Below the pieces are notes generated by a model, which was not told where the DNA came from, made no database searches, and worked only from the letters and a program-made list of their open reading frames with translations. Below, one piece after another: positions 44,686 through 55,945 of a stretch of 64,000 nt of DNA. Made by a program: the position numbers and the translations under genes. The first letter of the stretch is position 1, and every line of letters starts with the position of its first letter. This DNA is from Ypsolopha sequella (taxonomy: Eukaryota; Arthropoda; Insecta; Lepidoptera; Ypsolophidae): the NCBI GenBank assembly GCA_934047225.1, contig OW204005.1:24560396-24624395 (forward strand), written 5' to 3'.

Positions 44686-44850
44686 TACAGCAAAGCGCAG
44701 CGTAGGCCGCTCTCGTGCCCGCTGGACTGACGATCTGAAGGACGTTGCGGGTGGCGGCTGGATGAGGATGACTGAGGACCGTTAAGAGTGGCGTAATATC
44801 GGGGAGGCCTTTGTCCAGCAGTGGGCTGATGGATGGATGGATGGATGACA
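44686..44850 (+). mobile_element. RTE-like LINE 3' end (short)
   Basis: Matches 54238-54412 and 8910-9080: TACAGCAAAGCGCAGCGTAGG, TGGACTGACGATCTGAAGGAC, TTGTCCAGCAGTGG, then GATGGATGGATGG. Confidence 0.8.
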
Positions 44851-45299
44851 TATGAAAGGAAAAAGCCCTGAAATTTTTTCACAAACCCACTGTGATTTCT
44901 GCAGGATTTGACCACGCAGGACGCATTTCAGGACGGACGTCAGCGCGTTTAGCTGGGCAAGGTTCGCTACAGAATGGCCTCGAGTATGAATTGGACTATC
45001 TCATATAAAGTCACTTTAATTATTATAATATGTATATTATTTTGCTTATAAAATAAAATAATATAATTATTATTATATGTATAATTTCTTCGAAGTGGGA
45101 AGCGTCTCGGAGTAATTACCACATTGAAAATGCTACAGACCACAAAAAAAAAATTAAGGATTATCTGCATTACCCAATACATGGGGCCCAAGATCAGACA
45201 TTTTTAGGAAAATTTCTTGTGTGAGTGTAGTAGCTGAAAGTGTGTAAGTGTAGTTCTATCTGTCGATAGTGGCCAAATAAAATTTAATATCTTGTACTT
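44851..45299. other. No gene recognised
   Basis: AT-rich; nothing recognised before the satellite. Confidence 0.45.
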
Positions 45300-48123
45300 A
45301 TAACTGGGCTCATTCATTGGTCGAGTGTGAATCAAAAGGTCAGCTGTGTGGCTATTTAATGTCTTATAACTGGGCTCATTCATTGGTCGAGTGTGAATCA
45401 AAAGGTCAGCGGTGTGGCTATTTAATGTCTTATAACTGGGCTCATTCATTGGTCGAGTGTGAATCAAAAGGTCAGCGGTGTGGCTATTTAATGTCTTATA
45501 ACTGGGCTCATTCATTGGTCGAGTGTGAATCAAAAGGTCAGCGGTGTGGCTATTTAATGTCTTATAACTGGGCTCATTCATTGGTCGAGTGTGAATCAAA
45601 AGGTCAGCGGTGTGGCTATTTAATGTCTTATAACTGGGCTAATTCATTGGTCGAGTGTGAATCAAAAGGTCAGCGGTGTGGCTATTTAATGTCTTATAAC
45701 TGGGCTCATTCATTGGTCGAGTGTGAATCAAAAGGTCAGCGGTGTGGCTATTTAATGTCTTACAACTGGGCTCATTCATTGGTCAAGTGTGAATCAAAAG
45801 GTCAGCGGTGTGGCTATTTAATGTCTTATAACTGGGCTCATTCATTGGTCGAGTGTGAATCAAAAGGTCAGCGGTGTGGTTATTTAATGTCTTATAACTG
45901 GGCTCATTCATTGGTCGAGTGTGAATCAAAAGGTCAGCGGTGTGGCTATTTAATGTCTTATAACTGGGCTCATTCATTGGTCAAGTGTGAATCAAAAGGT
46001 CAGCGGTGTGGCTATTTAATGTCTTATAACTGGGCTCATTCATTGGTCGAGTGTGAATCAAAAGGTCAGCGGTGTGGCTATTTAATGTCTTATAACTGGG
46101 CTCATTCATTGGTCGAGTGTGAATCAAAAGGTCAGCGGTGTGGCTATTTAATGTCTTATAACTGGGCTCATTCATTGGTCGAGTGTGAATCAAAAGGTCA
46201 GCGGTGTGGCTATTTAATGTCTTATAACTGGGCTCATTCATTGGTCGAGTGTGAATCAAAAGGTCAGCGGTGTGGCTATTTAATGTCTTATAACTGGGCT
46301 CATTCATTGGTCGAGTGTGAATCAAAAGGTCAGCGGTGTGGCTATTTAATGTCTTATAACTGGGCTCATTCATTGGTCGAGTGTGAATCAAAAGGTCAGC
46401 GGTGTGGCTATTTAATGTCTTATAACTGGGCTCATTCATTGGTCGAGTGTGAATCAAAAGGTCAGCGGTGTGGCTATTTAATGTCTTATAACTGGGCTCA
46501 TTCATTGGTCGAGTGTGAATCAAAAGGTCAGCGGTGTGGCTATTTAATGTCTTATAACTGGGCTCATTCATTGGTCGAGTGTGAATCAAAAGGTCAGCGG
46601 TGTGGCTATTTAATGTCTTATAACTGGGCTCATTCATTGGTCAAGTGTGAATCAAAAGGTCAGCGGTGTGGCTATTTAATGTCTTATAATTGGGCTCATT
46701 CATTGGTCGAGTGTGAATCAAAAGGTCAGCGGTGTGGCTATTTAATGTCTTATAACTGGGCTCATTCATTGGTCGAGTGTGAATCAAAAGGTCAGCGGTG
46801 TGGCTATTTAATGTCTTATAACTGGGCTCATTCATTGGTCGAGTGTGAATCAAAAGGTCAGCGGTGTGGCTATTTAATGTCTTATAACTGGGCTCATTCA
46901 TTGGTCGAGTGTGAATCAAAAGGTCAGCGGTGTGGCTATTTAATGTCTTATAACTGGGCTCATTCATTGGTCGAGTGTGAATCAAAAGGTCAGCGGTGTG
47001 GCTATTTAATGTCTTATAACTGGGCTCATTCATTGGTCAAGTGTGAATCAAAAGGTCAGCGGTGTGGCTATTTAATGTCTTATAACTGGGCTCATTCATT
47101 GGTCGAGTGTGAATCAAAAGGTCAGCGGTGTGGCTATTTAATGTCTTATAACTGGGCTCATTCATTGGTCGAGTGTGAATCAAAAGGTCAGCGGTGTGGC
47201 TATTTAATGTCTTATAACTGGGCTCATTCATTGGTCGAGTGTGAATCAAAAGGTCAGCGGTGTGGCTATTTAATGTCTTATAACTGGGCTCATTCATTGG
47301 TCGAGTGTGAATCAAAAGGTCAGCGGTGTGGCTATTTAATGTCTTATAACTGGGCTCATTCATTGGTCGAGTGTGAATCAAAAGGTCAGCGGTGTGGCTA
47401 TTTAATGTCTTATAACTGGGCTCATTCATTGGTCGAGTGTGAATCAAAAGGTCAGCGGTGTGGCTATTTAATGTCTTATAACTGGGCTCATTCATTGGTC
47501 GAGTGTGAATCAAAAGGTCAGCGGTGTGGCTATTTAATGTCTTATAACTGGGCTCATTCATTGGTCGAGTGTGAATCAAAAGGTCAGCGGTGTGGCTATT
47601 TAATGTCTTATAACTGGGCTCATTCATTGGTCGAGTGTGAATCAAAAGGTCAGCGGTGTGGCTATTTAATGTCTTATAACTGGGCTCATTCATTGGTCGA
47701 GTGTGAATCAAAAGGTCAGCGGTGTGGCTATTTAATGTCTTATAACTGGGCTCATTCATTGGTCGAGTGTGAATCAAAAGGTCAGCGGTGTGGCTATTTA
47801 ATGTCTTATAACTGGGCTCATTCATTGGTCAAGTGTGAATCAAAAGGTCAGCGGTGTGGCTATTTAATGTCTTATAATTGGGCTCATTCATTGGTCGAGT
47901 GTGAATCAAAAGGTCAGCGGTGTGGCTATTTAATGTCTTATAACTGGGCTCATTCATTGGTCGAGTGTGAATCAAAAGGTCAGCGGTGTGGCTATTTAAT
48001 GTCTTATAACTGGGCTCATTCATTGGTCGAGTGTGAATCAAAAGGTCAGCGGTGTGGCTATTTAATGTCTTATAACTGGGCTCATTCATTGGTCAAGTGT
48101 GAATCAACAGGTTAGTGGTCTGG
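45300..48123. repeat. 66-bp satellite, about 42 copies
   Basis: Unit from TATAACTGGGCTCATTCATT to TTTAATGTCT, 66 bp, about 42 copies. Central copies are almost identical; the outermost ones are decayed on both sides, as unequal exchange predicts. Since 66 is a multiple of three, the array is open as a 932-codon frame on the plus strand and as several frames on the minus strand. There is no codon-level conservation beyond the DNA repeat, so I do not call a gene. Rare variants: GGTCAAG for GGTCGAG at 45781, 45979, 46639, 47035, 47827 and 48091, and TATAATTGGG near 46685 and 47873. Confidence 0.97.
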
Positions 48124-48679
48124 CTATTGAATTTGTTTATTAATTAACATTAAGCAGTAAAATAAAACATTGACGTAAATTTAATTATGTAATATAACTT
48201 TTTAATTTAAATAACAATAAGGTTTGACAAAATATAATCTTTCTTTGTACATAATATGTTATCACCTCATTCTTAATTGGACGGTCAGGTTGTTTATTAA
48301 ATGGCGGCTAATATAAGTTTAAGGAACCTCAAAGTTTAAGAGTATGGCATACCCTAGCAACTTTTCTTATTACCCGTCCAGCACAATAAGTCTGATGGCA
48401 AAGAACTTATTTGCTTTTCATAGAGGCGATTGTATATTGGCTCTTTGACCTCTTTTTCTTGGACGCGTAATACTAGTGATCACGCAGCGAAACAACTAAT
48501 TGGTGAGTTTTTAGCTAATACTGTAATATTTTGAAGGGAAAAATATATTGGATTTAGGTAACATCCTTTCATATTTTTATTGCCTATTTTATAAAAAAAA
48601 ATCAAGTTGATCTATTAACCGCGTTTTCGAAACGAACGTTTGAAAACTAAAAAAAAGAGGGTGGAAAACATTTTTTTTT
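48124..48679. other. AT-rich sequence, nothing recognised
   Basis: No supported feature. Confidence 0.45.
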
Positions 48680-48840
48680 TGACAAAAGTATAAATTTTAA
48701 TACATTGTTTATAGGTGGAATCCCTAAATAAAAGATCGATAAATCAAATGTATTTTGTTCAATATGAGGAGAGACCTAGTTTCTTCCAATGAACCCTTGA
48801 AAATCTGGTGTTGTTGATGTTTTAGCGTCAAGTGTCCCGT
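48680..48840 (+). repeat. Interspersed repeat, family B (copy 3)
   Basis: GACAAAAGTATAAATTTTAATAC, then CTAGTTTCTTCCAATGAACCC and AAATCTGGTGTTGTTGATG, matches 3450-3605 over its whole length. Confidence 0.6.
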
Positions 48841-49285
48841 TAACGTGCTGGCTGCCTGAAAGCTAGCCTTTTGGAAACGATTCAACCAAAAGCCGCCAAT
48901 TGGAGGCTGATTTAACCATAATTATGTCGGCGACTGAACATAAACTTCTGCATGACAATAATTTTTTTTTATAATTCACGCAGATTATAACTTGTATTTT
49001 AAGAATTAAACTGGTCCACTTTTTCTCGGTTTTTAATTCTAGCGCTATTTTAGGTAATAGTTTTTTTTACAAAAATATTTTTTTTGGTAAAAGCCTAGTT
49101 CCCACTACACAAGAAAACTTTCTGTGGAAACTCGTGTTTTTAGAAATTATGTAACCATTTTCATTTTATTTTTATTTTCATATTTCATTTTTAATAATGG
49201 AAAAGGGATTCTGTAACGGCTTTCAATTGTAAATAAAATAACGTTTAAGTAAAGTTAGCTGCAATAAAACTATAAAGTCACTTAC
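48841..49285. other. AT-rich sequence, nothing recognised
   Basis: If 49286-49352 is a first exon, this is the start of its intron. Confidence 0.4.
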
Positions 49286-49352
49286 CCGCGGCTACTGTGG
49301 CTCTGAACACGGGGCGAGGGGGGTGAGCAGGGACGAGGGGTACCTCAGCCAT
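49286..49352 (-). CDS. Possible first coding exon of an unidentified gene
   Basis: The minus strand reads an ATG at 49352 and 22 codons (MAEVPLVPAHPPRPVF then RATVAA) to a strong donor G|GTAAGTGAC at 49285. The exon is GC-rich in an AT-rich setting and lies near the GC-rich stretch at 49735-49845. The start context is weak, another ATG lies four bases upstream in a different frame, and no second exon was recognised. It could be an N-terminal exon or chance. Confidence 0.3.
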
Positions 49353-49734
49353 CCATAAACATTCACTAATTAAATTCTTGTGAGCACTAAAAGTGTTCGT
49401 AAAATAGTGAATACGGTCTCCAATACAAAGTTACACTAAAAACACACCTTTTTACTGAACGTATCGGTTTATTAATTATTTAATAATATAATAATTTCTT
49501 TAAAAATTATTTTATAAAGCTTATTTACAGCTAATTTAAAATCTACAAGAAAATCTTTGACTTACATTTTTATTAAACAATTAAATAAATTGAACAATAT
49601 TTGAAGAATTTATTGTCTACTAATAAACTATATATACATAATTTACTTATTCACAAAGTTTAAAGACGTGGAACATTGATGTCCACATGAAGCATGATCG
49701 TTCTTCTTAGAAAAGTAAACAAGAGCCGCACGTG

Positions 49735-49845
49735 GGCGGGCACAAAACTTTACACGGGGGTGGGGGCGGGAGTGCGGGGCGAGCGGAATGAGCCAGGGCG
49801 GGCGGCGACGACGAGCACGCAGGCGGTACTGCCGCAAGTTTACAC
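49735..49845. other. GC-rich island with GGGGGCGGG
   Basis: About 110 bp of high GC content with many CpG and a GC-box-like GGGGGCGGGAG, in sharp contrast to its neighbours. It may be a promoter or 5'UTR of the putative exon 400 bp away, or an unrelated repeat. Confidence 0.4.
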
Positions 49846-50374
49846 TTCATATCTGCCAAGCCCGAGGGGATATGGGAACTAGGGGTTGGCTTCTTTAAGA
49901 GGAAAAAATTATATTTTTATATTGTAAATGTTTATAAGCAGGAATACATGTCCCCGTGCGTGCGGAAGGATGGGCAAAATAAAAACATCTTTGTCAGAAT
50001 TAAGTACTTGTACCTGTCCACAAAATTTAATTTTTTCTTACTACTTTGAGCACATGTTTTGCTTAGAAAATAAAAAAGGTAATTTTGGTAAACAAAAGCT
50101 AAATAATTTTGGTAATAAGTTCTACCAAGTACCGATAACCAAAAGCATCAATATTTTAAAAATTGTACCAAGAATTATGTTATACTTCCTTTAACAGAGT
50201 GTAAAACGTTTAAGTTTATGATGTAAAGCTGCTTTCCAACAATTTTTTTTTTTAAAGAAAATTATTTATGCGTGTGTTAGGGACGAAGTTTCATACTCAT
50301 ACTCCTTGGACGAATAAACCAGTCATACTCTTGACTCTAATACTCTTATGTCAGATTCAAAACTTTTTTTTTTA
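49846..50374. other. No gene recognised
   Basis: AT-rich, short frames only. Confidence 0.45.
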
Positions 50375-50450
50375 CTGTCGCATTCTCCGTGGGAACGAAC
50401 CCTGGCCTCGAGTGTCCGGGGACCTACGGACTGAGTCACCGCTAATTTTA
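50375..50450 (-). mobile_element. tRNA-derived SINE remnant
   Basis: The minus strand carries an A-box-like TGACTCAGTCCG (50428-50439) and a B-box-like GGTTCGTTCCC (50391-50401) at tRNA spacing, and about 25 bp later a run of A. This matches the tRNA-like head of a SINE with a short tail. Confidence 0.5.
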
Positions 50451-50679
50451 AAAGTTAATTTATTAAATGCGCCTTGCTGTCCCCTAGCTCTAGGGATAAG
50501 AACTCTAACTGCTTCGTCTTGCTCATTTTAAATGTTTGTGTCCTAGTATAGTAATATAATAAAATTCTAGTCATATGATTTCATATTTTCATCTTAACTT
50601 GGTCTTTCGTTTAAGTGACTTGCTCAGTGTGTTAGAGACTGATGAACCATAAACTACCATGAAAAACGCAGACTTCCTA

Positions 50680-50787
50680 AAGTTATTGATGATGAGAGGA
50701 GTTAGTCAATAAGTTATTGATGAAAGGAAGAGAGGAGTTAGTCAATAAGTTATTGATGAAAGGAAGAGAGGAGTTAGTCAATAAGTT
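50680..50787. repeat. 36-bp minisatellite, 3 copies
   Basis: AAGTTATTGATGAAAGGAAG plus 16 bp, three times; the first copy is shorter by a few bases. Confidence 0.9.
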
Positions 50788-52231
50788 TTTCCACCATTTT
50801 TCACTTACGAATACTTTAAAGTCGATAATGTTTTCTAAGCTTTTTTTGTGCACTTTTTGTATTCATCATCAACTGATTATCCTTATAAATTCAATTGTAT
50901 ATGTTGGTCTACACATGTATATGTTGGTTTAAACGAATTTCTCTCTTCTCTGAATTGATGCTCGGCGAAAGTGTCTTTGGCGAGACTGAAGGCCAAGACG
51001 CGTTTCTGGCCGATTTTTTTCTTCATTGTTTTGATTTCATAGTAAAAAATCTACGGCGACCTACTTCTTAATTTTTACCAAAATACTTCATACAAATTTT
51101 CATCAACTACAAAAGTAACGAAATTCTCTTACAAACTTTCATCCCCTATGTTACGCTCTTATGCAAAATGATTTTGCAAAAACGCTAAAACATGTCACTT
51201 TTAATTTATTGTGAAAATGCTTCATACTAATTTTCATGGTTTTACCTACAAAACTTTTAAATTCCCGTACAAAATTTCATACTTTATTTTATCCCCTTAG
51301 GAGATGAGTTTCATAAAATCCTTTCTTAGTGAGCGTCTGCATCATAAATATAACATTAATGTATGTCTAACCGTTTGAACTGTGCGATGATAAGTCAGTC
51401 AGTCAGGACTTGTATTTTTATATATGAGATTGGGTCTGTTCTGTTCTGTTCTGGTGATTCATCTAGCCAGCAGTTCTGCTGCAAGGGTGCGAAGACCCGA
51501 GACACGGGTGAGCCACGTAGTATACAGGAGGGGTCTGTAGAGTGGCAGCTGCATGATGAGGAGTGAAGGGAGATTGGAGGCCCACCCGAATTCAGGCATC
51601 GTAAGGATTAAATAGATACGATAGGTTGTGTGTTGTAAATATGGGTGTACTGGAGGCTGCGTCTAAAGTGTGGATATGTTTTAGAATAAAATAGAATATT
51701 ATCTATTTGTCACACAAGAATTTTTACAGAATATTATAATCTATTAAATTAGAATTATAAACACTTCGACAAAAAGGATTCAGGCTCAGCTTCTTGCTGG
51801 AAGTGAGAATCATCTTCACAGCGCTGTTTTTCAGCCTGTCCCTGATCTCGCAGATTTGGATATAACTACCTGCAGTTGTGTCTACGATAGATATAATGGA
51901 TACTTTATTTGCCATCTGTGTAACTTTAGCCCTACTGGTTTCAAAAGGGAAAGAAGTTTCAACGAAAAGAAATATGAAAATAAAGATTTGTTGTTTTGAC
52001 CGAAGTTAAGATAATATAAGTTACAAAATTTCTGGAAACTTTTGGCTTCGCACGTGTTTGGGTAGACTTATTTTTGTTTGCTATGTTGGATGATTTATTT
52101 GTAAGCCAACAATTTTTTAAATTACTTTACTATGCTTGCCTTTTGTGATTTGGCCTATTTTACTGTCTGTGTTTTACGAGAAATGTTTGGGACGCGTTTT
52201 TGGAATAATACACGGTAGGTACTACGAATTA
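50788..52231. other. No gene recognised
   Basis: A 67-codon frame at 51363-51566 includes a Cys-rich SQQFCCKGAKTRDTG stretch followed by GTGAGCC, which could be an exon end, but there is no second line of evidence. Confidence 0.35.
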
Positions 52232-53344
52232 TTACGAATTCAAATTCAAATTCAAATTCAAAAAGTTTATTTTGCAAAGTAGGTATATATAATACACATT
52301 TCACAAGTCAAATTTTAATCTTATAAAAATATATGTAATAAAATAATAAATGTACATGAACTACTTAGATTAAATGTTTATTTAATTTATGTAGCAATAT
52401 ATATACGATTAAAATTATAGGTAAAATATTATTATACAAGGTGAAATCCAATCAACCGCCCGAACCCATACCGGAGACCCGGCCAGGGACCAGGAACAAG
52501 GTTCAATGATCACCAACCGAGCCCCCAGCACGAATCCAGGCGGCCGACCAAATCCCATCCTATATACTACATAGTAATAGGTTACATATATAAATACATG
52601 CCTACCTCCGCCCATTCGATTAGTCTTGCTAAGAAGAATGGGCAAGAAACTTGGCAAGATCATGTCTTTTTTTTTTAACATAAACTTAAACTATACATTG
52701 AATTACTTATATCTACTTTAACCAAGGGATAAGAAAATACAAGACAGCAGGAATTCAGATTAATGAAAAAAGAAAAACATATATATCTTTGCCTACCTGT
52801 CTCATATAGTCTATTTCCTTTTACAGTCTGTAATTAATTAATGTTAACTCTTAAGAGGAATCAAAAGTTAGGAAATTATATTAATTAATTAAATTATTAT
52901 CTACTATCATCAAAATCAGTATCACTATAACACCATGCTTCACCATCATCCAAATATTCATTTATTTTATAATATGCCTTTTTCAGTAGGCCCTGCTTAA
53001 TATACTGTTTAAACTTATTCTCTGACAAAGTAAGGACCTCTTTTGGAAGTTTATTGTAAAATCTTATACTCGTACCATGTCCTACGAAAGTTTATACTTA
53101 TTTCTGGTTTCCTTACAATGTTGCTCACCAAGCCTTGGGAGAGACTCAACATTTTTTCTAACATATCTAAGGACTTGGTAAATATATTCACAAGGAACAG
53201 TTAATATATTAATTTCTTTGAACTTTTCTCTTAATGAATCCCGGTGCTTCATATTATAAATAGCCCGAATTGCTCTCTTCTGCAAAACAAAGACTGCGTC
53301 TGTATCCGCGGCTCTTCCCCATAACAGCATGCCGTATGACATAA
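52232..53344 (-). mobile_element. LINE family L1w: longest 3' copy (RT C-terminus plus full 3'UTR)
   Basis: Begins at the tail (repeated AAATTC at 52239-52262), contains the whole 3'UTR and the RT C-terminus. The frame 53082-53342 starts SYGMLLWGRAADTDAVFVLQ; a deletion of about 45 bp relative to 11998-12592 then disrupts the frame near 53085, after which GHG..IRFY.NKLPKEV and the C-terminus continue. It is a dead copy that defines the family end to end. Confidence 0.88.
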
Positions 53345-53395
53345 TGCTACACGATTAGCCAGACCTGTTCAGATGTCAAACTGATGTACGCGTAT

Positions 53396-53556
53396 CCTAG
53401 ATTTGTGTTATAGAGTATGTACAGAAGGTACCTAGTTTTGTGTTATGGGGTCTGTACAGAAGGTACCTAGTTTTGTGTTATGGGGTCTGTACAGAAGGTA
53501 CCTAGTTTTGTGTTATGGAGTCTGTACAGAAGGTAAAACCTAGTTTTGTGTTATGT
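53396..53556. repeat. 35-bp minisatellite, about 4.5 copies
   Basis: GGTCTGTACAGAAGGTACCT plus AGTTTTGTGTTATGG, with slight variation between copies. Confidence 0.9.
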
Positions 53557-53654
53557 TATGTATTTATTATTTTTAGAGGCTTAAAGGACAATGCTCAAAA
53601 ATAACCCAGACCCGGCGCAAATGAAATATATCTCAATTTTTCTAAGTAAGTTTT

Positions 53655-53875
53655 ATAGTTTAAGTTTTATGTTAAAAAAAAGACATGATCTTGCTAAGTT
53701 TCTTGCCCTTCTTCTTAGCAAGACCAATTGAATGGGCGGAGGTGGTCATGTATTTATATATGTAACCTATTAGTATGTAGTAAATAGGATGGGATTTGGT
53801 CGGCCGCCTGAATTCGTGCTGGGGGCTCGGTTGGTGATCATTGAACCTAGTTCCTGGTCCCTGGCTGGTATCCAG
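53655..53875 (+). mobile_element. LINE family L1w: 3'UTR fragment
   Basis: Matches 14040-14260 (GACATGATCTTGCTAAGTTTC to TTCCTGGTCCCTGGCTGG); truncated before the tail. Confidence 0.85.
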
Positions 53876-54079
53876 TAAGTATGCCAGTTGTTACTATTTT
53901 TAGATAATTACCTTAAAGTTATCCTTCAGAGTTGCGACCTTAAATCAGCGGATCAAGCCCTTGGTAAGAGACTACGTTTCAGCGCCGTATGTCATCACTG
54001 GAAGGACGCACTGGCTATATAAGTACTTTAGACTTTAAGCATTACGGTATTGGTGACGTAAATATGTGACGATTAGTGG

Positions 54080-54412
54080 GATATTTCTGATGGATAAAAT
54101 CCGAAACGAGGAAATCCGTCAGAGATCAAAAGTGATCGACATAGCCTGCCGAATTAGCAAGTTGACAAGACAGTGGGCTGGCCATATTTGTCGCCGACAC
54201 GATGGCCGTTGAGGCCGAAAGGAGTTGAATGAAGACCACGTACAGCAAAGCGTAACCTAGGCCAACCTTGTGCCCGGCTGGACCGACGATCTGAAGGACG
54301 TTGCGGGTAGCGGCTGGATGAGAATGACGCAGGCCCGCCAAGAGTGGCGAAATATTGGAGATCCCTATGTCCAGCAGTGGGCGAACACAGGCTGATAGAT
54401 GGATGGATGGAA
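54080..54412 (+). mobile_element. RTE-like LINE 3' end
   Basis: Same element as 8755-9080 with better preserved frames: SLMDKIRNEEIRQRSK-like, ISKLTRQWAGHI-like, ARWT, QRVAKYW-like, ending in GATGGATGGATGG. The sequence before it (53935-54060) is probably more of the same element but too decayed to read. Confidence 0.75.
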
Positions 54413-55007
54413 CTTAAAGTTAACCCTGCCATAAAACAAATGGCAATTTTTTACATTAGATCATCAATTAAAATGTAAAGCGTTTCATTTTGTTGTCTTA
54501 TATGCTAGTTTTAAATATTTTTAATTACTATTTGAGATACCTCAGTATTACCCCTGCCACCAAACAAATAGCAATTTCTTACACTTAGCCATCAATTTTG
54601 ATGATGCCAAATGATTTTGATGACCTTTACAGTGTTTCATTACCCATTAATCTGAGATACATTTCGTTTGCACCGGGCTTGGGTTTTTTCTCCATACTTC
54701 GTGAGCATTGCCCTTTGGTGTTGTTTTCTCATTTTTAGTTTGTTCAATATTATTGACAATGTCTTTTTTGTACACGGCTTTATCTTTTATTGGGTAAGTA
54801 GGTATTACAATTACAAATAAATGTAATAAAATATTGTTGGTTAAATAAAAAGTTAGAATAAATACAAAACATTTAAGTTTAAAATTTTAGTCCCTTTGAA
54901 TGAGCTACGAATAAGTAAACATTACTATGGTTAAAGATACTATTAATATTATTTCACCATTGTACTTTTTATAATCTTCCTCCGTATTCCAGACAAACTA
55001 GCAAACT
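54413..55007. other. No gene recognised
   Basis: Two related stretches (CCCTGCCA.AAACAAAT.GCAATTT at 54425 and 54555) suggest a diverged duplication. It should hold or lie beyond the original 3' end of the ARL6-type transcript. Confidence 0.4.
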
Positions 55008-55265
55008 GGCTGGCTGTTCACTAGCACTGTACCCATGTGAGCCACGCCACCTCATCGGACAAACTGGCAGACTGGGTGGCTATTCACTGGCGCAGTTCAC
55101 ATGCAAGCCCTGCCACCCCGTCACAGAGATAGGCCGATCATTGGCGCAAATCCCACGGGGGCCAAGCCACCTTGTCAGACAGACAGGCTGGCTAGCTATA
55201 AACGCAGTTCCCGCGCGAGCCACGCCACCCCGTCAGACAGACAGACTGGCCGACTAGAGCTAGCA
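55008..55265 (-). repeat. Tandem decayed copies of the ARL6-type exon 4 end
   Basis: On the minus strand about four copies of a 54-66 bp unit read GTCTGTCTGAC.G.GTGGC.TGGC then GGGA.CTGCG, the same as the end of exon 4 (58257-58320). The GTCAG/GTCACAG anchor lies at 55054, 55120, 55174 and 55232. Copies differ by 15-30% from exon 4 and have stops. They lie on the far side of the transposon at 55316-58244. Confidence 0.75.
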
Positions 55266-55315
55266 GTTCACTGTTACATAGCTCAATCGCCAGAGATTTA
55301 CGTTAGGAACTTTAA

Positions 55316-55428
55316 AAAATCCGAATTTAACAAAACTTTGGGATGTTGTTTGTGGGCGCCCAGGTTGTGCCACGCTCAATTATTCACACAAAAAAACCAC
55401 TGTGGAAACTGGGGTAGGGGTGAAAAAC
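55316..55428 (+). repeat. Left terminal inverted repeat
   Basis: Pairs with 58133-58244 at roughly 75-80% identity by eye. Confidence 0.8.
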
Positions 55429-55945
55429 TGAAACGGCTAGAAAGGCTTGCGTTTGCTACCTATTTTCCATTTTGCACCATATTTAATGGATTTATGGTAT
55501 CTTCTTTAAGATACTATACAATGTGTATATAAGGTCTGAAAGAGTATTAAATAATCCAATTCGTATTTCATTTGAGGGATTCACCCACAACTTGTTCCAG
55601 AACCTCCTCTGTCATGTCCATTCAGTACTAGTTGGTTTAAAATGCTGCTACACTACCAAATAAAATAACTCTACCTATTTACATTATTTTAAATAACTCT
55701 AGCCGAACCAAATTACACGAAGATCTTACAACATAAACAATGAACAACGAAGTCCTTTTCATAACCGCAATGTAAACAATTTCGTATGAGTTATTGTTAA
55801 AGAAGTTTAAACTTTAACCCGAGCTGCTAAAACACACGGCTCTTGGCAACAAAGAAGTAGCGTCGACGTATCCACAGATAAACATCTGCGAACAAGTAAA
55901 GATGTTCACTAGAGTAAGTTCAGGCACTACAGACAACATGTAGAT

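Noticed and set aside
45317..48115. 932-codon open frame with 22-residue repeats
   Set aside because: It is a by-product of a 66-bp satellite whose length is a multiple of three; the opposite strand is open as well and the repeat continues without regard to a start, splice site or stop.
55101..55532. 143-codon plus-strand frame
   Set aside because: It crosses the antisense of the duplicated Arl6 exon ends and the transposon inverted repeat.
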